From Desulfobacteraceae bacterium (GTDB lineage: Bacteria > Desulfobacterota > Desulfobacteria > Desulfobacterales > Desulfosalsimonadaceae), in contig JABZFM010000011.1 in NCBI GenBank assembly GCA_014237465.1, forward strand, positions 62,001 to 126,000: a stretch of DNA of 64,000 nucleotides, in the 5' to 3' direction. A program made the position numbers and the translations under genes. Positions 56,927 through 64,000 of the stretch are shown here, in pieces. The notes below the pieces were generated by a model. The model did not search any database. It was not told the DNA's origin and saw only the letters and a list, made by a program, of their open reading frames with translations. How positions within the stretch are numbered: position 1 is the stretch's first letter; every line of letters starts with the position of its first letter.

Positions 56927-58171
56927 ATGAACAAAAAATATATACAATACGATGATGAGCAGGATGAATTATTCGAGGATGAACTTTTCCACGATTACCA
57001 CAGAAACAGACCCGGCAGCGGCTTTAACCATGTCATTGGTGATGTTGTAAAAGTTTATCCAAATGCCGTCCTCGTCGGCGCAATTGCCGCCTCAAAATAC
57101 ATTCGACCACCGATCAGGCCACGGGTGACGTATGATGTGGATATTTTATTATCAGAAACTGATTTTGAGGCGTTCCTTGCCGATGACCTGCCCGAAAATT
57201 CTTTAAAAAATCTGGAAAAATACTTCACGGATTCAGACACAGCCAGACACAGCCAGATGCATAAAAGTACCGGTATTTATGTTGATTTTTTATCTACTGA
57301 AAGCACGCCGTTGAAGAAAAGATTGATCCGGCAAATTCTGGAAAACAGGAAAAAAACAACAAATATATTAAGACTTGGGGATTCAAAGATTGATATTGTA
57401 AAACCCGAATACTTAATTGCATTAAAATTGAACCGGTATTACAAAATTCCGCGGACAGAAAAGGGATTATGCGACCGCCTGGATATTACCAAAATTTTAA
57501 AAACATTAATTTCAAATTCCATATCGTTTAGCTTCAGTGGGGTGAGGGAATTCATGAATAAGCAGGAAATCACCTGTTTTAAAAAAATTTATGATGATGT
57601 TAAATTTGAAATAAACGCAGAGAAAAAGCTTCAAAAAGATTTGTACCGGCAGTCCATGTATATTATTGATTTTGAAGCATCCGGCCTTGGCAAGGAGTCT
57701 TATCCGATTGAAGTGGCCTGGGGAGACGGCAGGCACCCCGTAACTTCATTTTTGTTGAATCCTGAGAGCATGAATGGCTGGACAGACTGGGATCCCAGAA
57801 GTTTGGAATTCCATGGTATACCCAGAGATAAACTAATCAAAAAAGGGGAAGATCCAAAGCGCATTGCTGAAATAATGGTAAAAGAGCTGGCCGGAAAGAC
57901 ATTATATTCGGATGAACCGCGATATGACAATATGTGGAAAGACCGGCTGCTCATAGATTCCGGTTATGATCCCAGATTGATTCGGATTAAAAACTTAAAA
58001 TATTTTTTAAACAAGATGATCAAAGCCACATCCCCTAAGATGAAGTTCACGGATCTTCTGGAAGAATTTTCAGCAAAAACCCAAATCCCTCACAGGGCCG
58101 GGCCGGATGTCTCCTGGCTGTTTGAATTTGTGGATTTTGTGAGAAACACAGTCTTTGATTTCGGGCCGTAG
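56927..58171 (+). CDS. Nucleotidyltransferase (AbiEii-like) fused to DEDDh 3'-5' exonuclease
   Basis: The protein has 414 residues. Residues 40-190 look like an MNT/AbiEii-type nucleotidyltransferase: GAIAASKYI...RVTYDVDILL with Asp70 and Asp72, Asp120 in IYVDFLST and DIVKPEYLIALKL. Residues 243-410 are a DEDDh exonuclease: YIIDFEASG (Asp248, Glu250), an Asp near 329-334 and HRAGPD (His389, Asp394). I know of no common protein with this order. No start-site SD is obvious beyond GAGA. The likely role is nucleotide- or RNA-modifying toxin or defence factor; the two domains could give a self-contained toxin and its eraser, which is inference. Confidence 0.7.
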   Translation: MNKKYIQYDDEQDELFEDELFHDYHRNRPGSGFNHVIGDVVKVYPNAVLVGAIAASKYIRPPIRPRVTYDVDILLSETDFEAFLADDLPENSLKNLEKYFTDSDTARHSQMHKSTGIYVDFLSTESTPLKKRLIRQILENRKKTTNILRLGDSKIDIVKPEYLIALKLNRYYKIPRTEKGLCDRLDITKILKTLISNSISFSFSGVREFMNKQEITCFKKIYDDVKFEINAEKKLQKDLYRQSMYIIDFEASGLGKESYPIEVAWGDGRHPVTSFLLNPESMNGWTDWDPRSLEFHGIPRDKLIKKGEDPKRIAEIMVKELAGKTLYSDEPRYDNMWKDRLLIDSGYDPRLIRIKNLKYFLNKMIKATSPKMKFTDLLEEFSAKTQIPHRAGPDVSWLFEFVDFVRNTVFDFGP

Positions 58172-58235
58172 CAGGCTGTTTGCAGGATCAAGAAAATATA
58201 ATCATAAAAATCACGGATTGGATTAAAAAGTATGT

Positions 58236-58265
58236 GTAGGGTGGATTAGCGAAGCGTAATCCACC
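58236..58265. repeat. Dispersed short palindrome, copy 2
   Basis: GTAGGGTGGATTAGCGAAGC followed by GTAATCCACC matches copy 1 at 52434-52463 with one difference. Same orientation, 5.8 kb apart. It sits between the fusion gene and the symporter gene. Confidence 0.85.
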
Positions 58266-58416
58266 AAAAAGGCAGGTTTAAACAATAAAGCGATGTGGAC
58301 TATCATATGAGTCAAGAGCAGACCCCGTCTTTTAAATGGGTGCCCCACAACGACGATAACAATCATTTTTCCGATCAGTTGAGATTTAATTAATTCTGTC
58401 GGAAAGGAGGGTCGAA

Positions 58417-59790
58417 TTGAATGCCATGAACAAGCAAAAAACAACGCACCAAAAACTGTCTTTCTGGCTCAAAGCAGGATATGGAATTGGTGATATCGGC
58501 TGCAATATCTTTATTGTGACATGCGGCCTTTTCCTGCTCTTTTTTCTCACCAATATAATGGGAGTAGAACCGGCCCTGGCAGGCCTGGCACTCCTGATTC
58601 CAAAATTGTGGGATGTGATTTCAGATCCGATCATGGGCGGAATCTCGGATGTTACCCGTTCCCGCATGGGCAGAAGACGCCCTTATCTTCTCGCAGCTTC
58701 AATACCTTTCGGGATTATTTTTTTCATTCTGTTTGTTGCCCCGCATTATGCTTCAGGATTTTCAAAGGCACTCCACGTGGGCCTGATGTTTGCACTGGGA
58801 TGCACGGTGTTTACCGTCTTTAATGTCCCATACTCAAGCATGGTGGCGGAGATGTCGGACAATTATAATGAGCGGATGTCCATCACGTCCTTTCGGATGA
58901 TCGGTTCCTCCATAGGCGTTTTATTTGCCGGCGGCCTTGCCATGCCGCTGGTTGAAATGGGCGGCGGCGGTGAGGCCGGATTTCGCTTCATGGGCATTGT
59001 TTTCGGCGCAGCCATCACCTTTTTTTGTCTCATCTGCTTCCGGGCAACACGTACCGCAAGGACCCTGCCGGCCAGTGATAAAATGGCCCCCATGGGTAAG
59101 CAGATTAAAATCGCTTTTCGGAATACGCCGTTCAAGATGCTGATAATGATGTATGTCTTCCAGTCATTGTCCATTGGTGTTCTCATGGCAGGGTTAATAT
59201 ATTATGTGAAATATGTCATGGAGTTGCCGGAAACCGCCATGGGTATTATTTTCCCCGTCTTAATTGTGACGTCGATTCTCTTTATTCCCGTGTGGGTTAA
59301 AATAGGCGTAAAATTCGGCAAGATAAAATCCTATACCATCGGGTTGTGTATATTATCGATCATGCTCTTTTCATTATTTTTCACCCAGCCGTCACAGTTG
59401 AATTTATTCTATGTTCAAATATTTCTACTGGGCATCGGTTTTTCAAGCTTTCAATTGTTTCCTTTTTCAATGCTGCCGGACACCATTGAATTTGATGAAC
59501 TGCAGTCCGGCATGAGAAGAGAAGGTATTTTCTCCGGCATCTGGTCATGCGGTCAAAAAACCGCTTATTCCGTGGGGCCCAGCATCGTCGGCTTTGCACT
59601 TTCCCTGTCCGGTTTCGAGGCTGACGCAGTACAGCCTGAAAGTGTTGAAACGGGCATCCGAATCGTATTCTGCATCTTTACCGCCGCCATGGTACTGCTC
59701 AGCCTGATCCCTTTTATTAAATACGATTTAACCGAAGAGAAATTTGAAAACATAAAACAGATGATCCGGCAAAAAAGAGAGGCATCCTGA
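58417..59790 (+). CDS. MFS transporter, GPH (glycoside-pentoside-hexuronide) family
   Basis: The protein has 457 residues and about 12 membrane segments. The GPH motif region WDVISDPIMGGISDVTRSRMGRRRPYLL is unmistakable, with FNVPYSSMVAEMSDNYNERMSITSFRM later. It is a sodium- or proton-coupled symporter. AAAGGAGGG is 6 bases upstream of a TTG at 58417 and 15 upstream of ATG 58426, so the TTG start is preferred but not certain. No sugar genes are nearby. Confidence 0.92.
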   Translation: MNAMNKQKTTHQKLSFWLKAGYGIGDIGCNIFIVTCGLFLLFFLTNIMGVEPALAGLALLIPKLWDVISDPIMGGISDVTRSRMGRRRPYLLAASIPFGIIFFILFVAPHYASGFSKALHVGLMFALGCTVFTVFNVPYSSMVAEMSDNYNERMSITSFRMIGSSIGVLFAGGLAMPLVEMGGGGEAGFRFMGIVFGAAITFFCLICFRATRTARTLPASDKMAPMGKQIKIAFRNTPFKMLIMMYVFQSLSIGVLMAGLIYYVKYVMELPETAMGIIFPVLIVTSILFIPVWVKIGVKFGKIKSYTIGLCILSIMLFSLFFTQPSQLNLFYVQIFLLGIGFSSFQLFPFSMLPDTIEFDELQSGMRREGIFSGIWSCGQKTAYSVGPSIVGFALSLSGFEADAVQPESVETGIRIVFCIFTAAMVLLSLIPFIKYDLTEEKFENIKQMIRQKREAS

Positions 59791-59850
59791 TATAAACCAT
59801 TATTAGTGATTAACGATTAATAGCTAAAGCCTTCAACATCAAAATCACTA

Positions 59851-59868
59851 ATCAAGGTTTGACCCCAT
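59851..59868. repeat. Motif ATCAAGGTTTGACCCCAT, second copy
   Basis: This 18-base motif also occurs at 56451-56468. It abuts the start of the MoaF-like reading frame, whose first TTG codon is inside it. Confidence 0.7.
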
Positions 59869-60233
59869 TTACTGTTTATTCGCAAGATGAAAAATATGAA
59901 CATTTACTAGACGGAAGCTCTATGAATTATTACTACCAAACTGGTGATGGAATTCATCTTGAGCTGAATGATGGGAAGCTTAAATACGAGTGGATAAGCG
60001 GACCAAGAAAGGGCAAAGGCAACAAAGACCTTCCATACAGATCACGGAAGATCGGGCATAAAATGTACATTATAAACTGGCTGGAAGAGTCGCATCCGGA
60101 TTTTATGACACTTATTTTTAACTTTGATAACAATGTCATGTACTCTTCAGGAATATTACGCTTTGGTTCAAAAAATCAATTCAGTGTATTTGATGGAGGA
60201 ATTATTGAGGATTTAACTTTAGTCGAAAAATAA
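59859..60233 (+). CDS. MoaF-like beta-barrel protein, 5' end uncertain
   Basis: The protein has up to 124 residues. HLELNDGKLKYEW, RSRKIGHKMYIINWLEESHPDFMTLIFNFDNNVMYSSGI is the strand pattern of the MoaF lipocalin-like fold. The only upstream start is a TTG inside the repeat at 59851; the first ATG is 59922. The gene may have lost its original 5' end when the repeat moved in. An attC-like site lies 52 bases downstream, so it could be the last gene of a cassette. Function unknown. Confidence 0.55.
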   Translation: MTPFTVYSQDEKYEHLLDGSSMNYYYQTGDGIHLELNDGKLKYEWISGPRKGKGNKDLPYRSRKIGHKMYIINWLEESHPDFMTLIFNFDNNVMYSSGILRFGSKNQFSVFDGGIIEDLTLVEK

Positions 60234-60284
60234 CCTAAGAATGCTAGGCGGCAAACCGTTTCGTTTCCCTACGGCGAAAATGCC

Positions 60285-60415
60285 GGATAACAAGGCGTTG
60301 CACCGGAGCACGCTCGTCTTTCGGCTTTTCAACGTCCTCTCCTTCGTTTACGCTTTTTGGTTGTTCAAACGTCAATCGCATTGGGCCGCGCGCGCGGTGA
60401 ACTTGGTCGTTCGCC
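60285..60415 (+). other. Integron attC-like site
   Basis: The 131-base palindrome has R''-like GGATAAC (60285-60291), L''-like GTTGCACCG (60297-60305), L'-like CGGTGAAC (60395-60402) and R'-like GTTCGCC (60409-60415). L'' pairs with L' apart from one extra base, the extrahelical base expected of attC. The right box differs from GTTRRRY, so it is a degenerate site. No integrase gene is in the window. Confidence 0.55.
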
Positions 60416-60423
60416 GCTAACAT

Positions 60424-60747
60424 ATTGAGACTTATGAACTGAAACCTGGATCGAAAGACATAAAATTATCCATTCTGATTTCGGGTGAAGAACTATCAGA
60501 ATTGCAACGCCACTCGTGGCATATGGCAGAAGCCTTCGGTTTGGATAGACGAATTGAAAATTATAAAGGCCAAAGATCTATTGGACTACAAAGTTGGGAT
60601 TTTGACTGCCTTCTTGCAGTTATCGAATATGTAATTGACGACCCAAAAGAATACCCAGACAAGAATGATTCAGGGTACATAGCTTTAAGAAATCTATATG
60701 ATCGCCTTAAGGCTGAATATCAGAAAATGGGGTCGAACCTTGAATAG
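60424..60747 (+). CDS. Cassette-like hypothetical protein, start unclear
   Basis: An open frame starts right after the attC-like site (stop at 60418). No ATG is available; ATT 60424, CTG 60439 and TTG 60502 are the only starts, so it may be 5'-truncated. Residues WHMAEAFGLDRRIENYKGQ, RSIGLQSWDFDCLLAVIEYV and IALRNLYDRLKAEYQKM form a small helical protein. I do not recognise the family. Its place directly behind attC suggests a cassette gene. Confidence 0.4.
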   Translation: METYELKPGSKDIKLSILISGEELSELQRHSWHMAEAFGLDRRIENYKGQRSIGLQSWDFDCLLAVIEYVIDDPKEYPDKNDSGYIALRNLYDRLKAEYQKMGSNLE

Positions 60748-60761
60748 TGAATAATTAAAAA

Positions 60762-61775
60762 TCAATTCAGCCACCCCAATACCAGGCTTCTCTGTTTAAA
60801 CGCGGCCCGGTGGAAAAAGGTCCATTTGGATGTTTCAAATCCTTTTTTTCCGGTCAGCCGGACGGCATGGTTTCCGAACTTTGACCGGGACATGTCATCC
60901 CAGTCCACATTACCTTTGACCGCCTGTTTTCTCCATGTTTGTTTATCATAATCCTGTGCCTGCGTATAGTCCTTCCAGCGGGTGCAACGTTTTTCAAGGC
61001 TGCCTTTTTGGGAAAAAAGGTCGGCCATGGTTTGATAGTCTTCCGGAAAATCACGGGACAGGTTTTTCGGCTGGCCGGCAGGTGATCTAGTTTTGGCTGC
61101 TGCTAAAAACTGATAGATCAGGGCAGCGCCTTTTAAGCACCAGTTTGTATTGTTCCGGGGGATGGGATTGCCGTTGTTGTCTTCATACCGCCACAGGAGC
61201 CAGGGCTGGTCCGGAAACTTGAATGCTTCCAGGTGGCCGATTCGGGGGACAAACAGGTCGGCATGGGTTTCAAAAAACCGGGCATCCCATTTGTCTTTTT
61301 CTTTAAACCAGATGGTTCCCACATTGTTTTCATCATGCTGTCTGCCGGAAAACCCAAAGTGGGAAAAGGTGTCTGCCACCGCATGGAGGGCAACGCCTGT
61401 GCGGATAAGCCGGAAGCGTTTGTTGGGTTCGGTTAATGCGTCATCCACCAGCAGTGTGGCGAGTTCGGTTTTGTCGCCGGTGGCCGGCTGGGTGATGTAG
61501 AAAAATTTTGCGGGTGACCGCCAGCGGATCATAGACGGCAGGAAATGAAACGGCATATATATTTTTTTCTGAACATTCCAGGTAAAGCCTTCCAGGTTGT
61601 AGTGGGCGGTCCGGGCGGTGTCAAAATACTGGTCTTCAAACGGCCGGATGGGTTCACTTTCCGTGGAATTGTCCACATACTGGGACGCATAGGCGATGGT
61701 CTGCGCGTCGGATCTGGAAAACCCGGCGAGCGCTGCCAGTCGGTAGATGGTATAGTAATGGAAGTCTTGTTCCAT
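60762..61775 (-). CDS. DUF6765-like protein
   Basis: The protein has 337 residues. The start is ATG 61775 (MEQDFHYYTIYRLAALAGFS); the open frame continues upstream but that part lies in repeat A3. TGVALHAVADTFSHFGFSGRQHDENN resembles the metal-binding His/Asp helix of phospholipase C or S1/P1 nuclease-like all-helical proteins, and the family label DUF6765 is from memory. No signal peptide. No SD is visible, because repeat A3 begins 4 bases upstream of the ATG. Confidence 0.6.
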   Translation of the reverse strand: MEQDFHYYTIYRLAALAGFSRSDAQTIAYASQYVDNSTESEPIRPFEDQYFDTARTAHYNLEGFTWNVQKKIYMPFHFLPSMIRWRSPAKFFYITQPATGDKTELATLLVDDALTEPNKRFRLIRTGVALHAVADTFSHFGFSGRQHDENNVGTIWFKEKDKWDARFFETHADLFVPRIGHLEAFKFPDQPWLLWRYEDNNGNPIPRNNTNWCLKGAALIYQFLAAAKTRSPAGQPKNLSRDFPEDYQTMADLFSQKGSLEKRCTRWKDYTQAQDYDKQTWRKQAVKGNVDWDDMSRSKFGNHAVRLTGKKGFETSKWTFFHRAAFKQRSLVLGWLN

Positions 61776-61779
61776 AAAA

Positions 61780-61944
61780 TTGATGGCTTCGCAAAAAGTC
61801 CAAATTCTATTTTTAGCTTTGGGTTGCACTGCATTCTTCGTCACTGCGGAGTAGGCGAGCTACGCCTCATTCCTGACGAATTTGTGCGCCTTGCCAATTC
61901 TATAAAAATGGTTGAGCTTTTTTCTTTGCCCTCCGAATTTGATT
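61780..61944 (+). repeat. Palindromic intergenic element, copy A3
   Basis: The element starts TTGATGGCTTCGCAAAAAG immediately upstream of the DUF6765-like gene and contains ATTCTTCGTCACTGCGG and TTTGTGCGCCTTGCC blocks of the A family, with TTTTTTCTTTGCCCTCCGAA near the end. The far terminus lacks the usual TTTTTACGAG-like sequence, so it is truncated or diverged there. Confidence 0.75.
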
Positions 61945-62101
61945 GATACATGTTCATCGATTTATAGTGCATGGAATGCACCCCACGGTCTGCATTTTCC
62001 TTGTACCGGCAGCAAACTTGAAAATCGTTTAACTGGGGTTTTATTTATACGTTCCAAGATCCCCGGAGATTGCTTCGCTTTGCTCGCAATGACAGTTCTT
62101 T
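61945..62101. other. Remainder of the gap, no gene seen
   Basis: About 157 bases between copy A3 and the small gene at 62102. Nothing is supported here. Confidence 0.5.
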
Positions 62102-62236
62102 TTATTCCGGTATTGATCCGGACAGAATATCGATCCTGATTTGTTCCAGTTTTTTTCTGGCGTGCGGGATGTATCGAATAAAATTCTCAAGGGGTTGGCC
62201 TCCATAATCATCGCAATAGGATATCATTTCCGTCAT
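62102..62236 (-). CDS. Small protein coupled to the cupin gene
   Basis: The protein has 44 residues. ATG 62236 overlaps the cupin stop as ATGA, with GGAAGAG upstream, so it is translationally coupled. The sequence MTEMISYCDDYGGQPLENFI and RYIPHARKKLEQIRIDILSG is acidic then basic, with no membrane segment. Family not recognised. It could be a regulatory or accessory subunit. Confidence 0.5.
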   Translation of the reverse strand: MTEMISYCDDYGGQPLENFIRYIPHARKKLEQIRIDILSGSIPE

Positions 62237-62607
62237 GGTCTCTTCCTTTTTTTGTATTCTAGTATTTCGATAATGTCTTCCTGGTTCGGCACCATGCACA
62301 AAAATTCAAATGCGTCATCCCCTTCTGTCTTGTACCAGTGAGGTACATTGGCGGGGATGAAAACCACATCATTTTTTCGGACTTCAAAGGTTTCATCGCC
62401 GATTCCGACTTTGGCACGGCCGTTTAATACCAGTTGCTCGTGTTCCACGGTATTGGTATGGTTGGGAATTTCGCCCCCCGGCTCTATGATAAACCGGCGC
62501 ATGGCAAAGTTTGGGGCTTCATCGGAACCGATTAATATCTGGCGGAATGTGTCTTTACCGGCATTGACTTTTTCTATCGGGATACTGTTGAGTGATTTGA
62601 TAAACAT
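62233..62607 (-). CDS. Cupin-domain protein
   Basis: The protein has 124 residues. The metal-binding cupin motifs are GGEIPNHTNTVEHEQLVLNGRAKVGIG and FIPANVPHWYKTEGDDAFEFLCMVP, with the His and Glu ligands present. It is a single-domain cupin that may be a metal-dependent sensor or isomerase; the substrate is unknown. RBS AGGTAAT is present. The 44-residue gene follows with overlap. Confidence 0.88.
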   Translation of the reverse strand: MFIKSLNSIPIEKVNAGKDTFRQILIGSDEAPNFAMRRFIIEPGGEIPNHTNTVEHEQLVLNGRAKVGIGDETFEVRKNDVVFIPANVPHWYKTEGDDAFEFLCMVPNQEDIIEILEYKKRKRP

Positions 62608-62679
62608 ATTACCTCCAGTTTGATGTTCCAGAAAATTGCTTTAACAGGCTGTTGAAAAACAGTTAATATAGTATGACAA

Positions 62680-62787
62680 TCAATCATGCATCAGCGTTTT
62701 CCGACGGACGCGCTGGTCCTGATGTTTAGTGTTCAACTTCGGGGATGCCTCCGCTGCTGCCTGCTGGAATATCAACTTTTTGTCCAT
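62680..62787 (-). CDS. Short reading frame with a ribosome site, reading frame uncertain
   Basis: AGGAG lies 7 bases before an ATG at 62791 (21 codons, MDGQKVDIPAGSSGGIPEVEH) and 11 before the ATG at 62787 (35 codons, MDKKLIFQQAAAEASPKLN). Both are short and overlap in different frames. I give the longer one here; the shorter has the better spacing. Neither family is recognised. Confidence 0.3.
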   Translation of the reverse strand: MDKKLIFQQAAAEASPKLNTKHQDQRVRRKTLMHD

Positions 62788-63106
62788 CCATCTGTTCACT
62801 CCTGATTGAATGAAATTGAGTATATGGCATTTTTTGCACAAAAAATAATTTATACTATGGATTCGGGAAAATAGGAAGGGAAAAATGAACTGATGAACGT
62901 ACAACATCGAACATTGAATGAAGAAAGGTGGAAGGTTTAGGGTAGAAGGCTGAAGGGGGAAGATAGAAGTAGAAAAGTTGAAGAGTGGAAGAGTCTCTTC
63001 GCACCGAAAAAAAATACCCCTTTCACTTCATCCATAGATGGTATATACAGCAGTTTGACATTTATTTCCTCACAAACAATACACTGAAAAAGTAAAAGGA
63101 AGAACC
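62788..63106. other. Gap with a degenerate purine repeat
   Basis: From 62928 to 62993 a repeated GAAGG/GGAAG/GTTGAAG pattern occurs, similar to 31166-31202. The remainder shows no gene. Confidence 0.5.
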
Positions 63107-63472
63107 ATGATTACTTATTTATATTGGACTGCTGTAATCGGACTGACCGCTGCTGTTTTATTTGGCGTCGGAGTGAAAGCGAAAAAATGGAAAGCCGGGC
63201 TTGTTGTTTCGGTTCTTATTTTGGTTATTGCGTGGGGGGCTTATGCATTTCATTTCCAGCAGATTTTTGTCAAGCGTTATGGCGGCGTAATGACAATTTC
63301 CGTTCCTGACGGCCAGTTCCATATGGGCGCAACATGGAAAGATGATAACCTGTGGATCGAAAACTATGACCCGAAAACCAATACCTGTATTTTCAGTGAA
63401 TATTCCAAAGGCAATGTGCTTGAAGGCAAAGTCATCATAAAAAACTGCAACCCGTTAATGCCGAGGCAATAA
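63107..63472 (+). CDS. Hypothetical membrane protein
   Basis: The protein has 121 residues with two membrane segments near the N-terminus (LYWTAVIGLTAAVLFGVGV and AGLVVSVLILVIAWGAYAF) followed by a short beta-rich domain (GGVMTISVPDGQFHMGATW, NLWIENYDPKTNTCIF). AGGAAG is a good ribosome site. Not recognised. It is convergent with the HD-domain gene. Confidence 0.65.
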   Translation: MITYLYWTAVIGLTAAVLFGVGVKAKKWKAGLVVSVLILVIAWGAYAFHFQQIFVKRYGGVMTISVPDGQFHMGATWKDDNLWIENYDPKTNTCIFSEYSKGNVLEGKVIIKNCNPLMPRQ

Positions 63473-63478
63473 GGTTTT

Positions 63479-64000
63479 TTATTTAGAAAGATATCCCTCT
63501 TCCACGGCATAATCAAGAAGGTCTGAAATATAATCCCATAAAGGTACGGCTCCTTCCTGCATTGGCCTGTTTTTTTCAATCACCTGAAATTTTTTAACCC
63601 CGTGTTTCTGCCATGCTTTTCCCTTGGTGATTATATTATGCAGCATCGGCTGGAGACGATCTAAAGCATAGGCAAATTTAGCCTCTTTCGTTTCCCTGAA
63701 TTCAAATTCATCCCATAATTCACGAAATTGATCTGCCTGATCCGTCGGCAGCAGATTGAATAAACGAGCGGCAGCTGCCAGTTCCCGCCCGGATTTGCTT
63801 GCAGAATGTTTGTCGTCGTATAAAAACGTATCACCGGCATCAATCTCAACAATATCATGAATCAGCACCATTTTAATGACCCGGAGCAGGTCAATGTCCG
63901 AACCATTGGCATGTTCGGCCAGTATCATTGCCATAACCGCCAGGTGCCAGGAATGCTCAACGGAATTTTCACACCTTGAAGCGTCTGTTACATATGTTTG
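63479..64000 (-). CDS. HD-domain hydrolase, YfbR/5'-nucleotidase-like (5' end beyond window)
   Basis: The frame is open to the right edge, so the N-terminus is missing; 173 residues are visible. SVEHSWHLAVMAMILAEHA holds the first His, VLIHDIVEIDAGD the HD doublet and downstream Asp, and FAYALDRLQPMLHNI the last conserved Asp. This is the YfbR-like/HDDC2 type of deoxynucleotide or nucleotide phosphohydrolase. Convergent with the 63107 gene by 6 bases. Confidence 0.88.
   Translation of the reverse strand, partial: QTYVTDASRCENSVEHSWHLAVMAMILAEHANGSDIDLLRVIKMVLIHDIVEIDAGDTFLYDDKHSASKSGRELAAAARLFNLLPTDQADQFRELWDEFEFRETKEAKFAYALDRLQPMLHNIITKGKAWQKHGVKKFQVIEKNRPMQEGAVPLWDYISDLLDYAVEEGYLSK

Noticed and set aside
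61775-61844. A longer N-terminus for the DUF6765-like protein
   Set aside because: The extra 23 codons lie within repeat A3 and do not look like part of the protein.

Overview
The window comes from a bacterial chromosome, most likely a sulfate-reducing deltaproteobacterium of the Desulfobacterales type (Desulfobacterota). This is inferred from gene content: a two-gene SufC/SufB-like iron-sulfur pair, an Mla-type lipid transporter, a ferredoxin-nitroreductase fusion, core housekeeping genes, and many palindromic intergenic repeats. No marker gene such as 16S rRNA is present, so the assignment is an inference.

Layout. 1-12.7 kb is mostly minus-strand housekeeping: a serine hydrolase running off the left edge, LdcA-type carboxypeptidase, pyrG, a periplasmic protein, eno, a UvrD/Rep helicase, lnt and ugd, with an orphan lipase-chaperone-like gene on the plus strand. 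12.8-15.3 kb is a small accessory patch: a helicase C-terminal remnant, a hicA/hicB pair, a DUF6941-like gene and tRNA-Leu. 15.4-25.5 kb is on the plus strand: maf, yggS and queH, an M48 peptidase with TPRs, a Phd/PIN toxin-antitoxin pair, and an mlaE-mlaF-(nitroreductase)-mlaD-lipoprotein transport cluster. 25.7-29 kb is accessory: a RelE-like/XRE pair with a promoter that implies a leaderless toxin mRNA, a core-MetE-like methyltransferase, a CoA-type Nudix hydrolase and a small unknown gene.

29.3-44.8 kb is a long minus-strand core: a PAS sigma-54 activator, nitroreductase, ispD, a protein ending in an HPr-like domain, the SufB/SufC-like pair, RNase P RNA, a zinc-ribbon protein, a NIF3-like protein, dnaG-rpoD, hisA, hisB and three tRNAs counting tRNA-Leu. 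44.8-52.2 kb holds two decayed genes (a frameshifted DUF2400 gene and a thioredoxin lacking its active site), a TIGR01777 epimerase, a ZIP transporter, a CoA-disulfide-reductase/rhodanese fusion, a double-hotdog protein, a deoxyribosyltransferase-like protein and a CNNM/CBS protein. 52.4-64 kb is accessory: a DUF4143 ATPase, a two-component pair, an unusual nucleotidyltransferase-DEDDh exonuclease fusion, a GPH symporter, an integron attC-like site between two orphan cassette-like ORFs, a DUF6765-like protein, a cupin and an HD hydrolase running off the right edge.

The most notable signals are structural. (1) A family of 110-170 bp palindromic elements shares the terminus TTGATGGC...GTAAAAAGTC; two copies show a compensatory stem change, and two others supply a stop codon to the neighbouring gene. 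(2) The RNase P RNA is about 564 nt, because P3 carries a hairpin of about 168 nt whose core resembles these elements. (3) The nucleotidyltransferase-exonuclease fusion is a candidate undescribed toxin or defence protein. I did not find a complete multi-gene undescribed system that I would assert with confidence.
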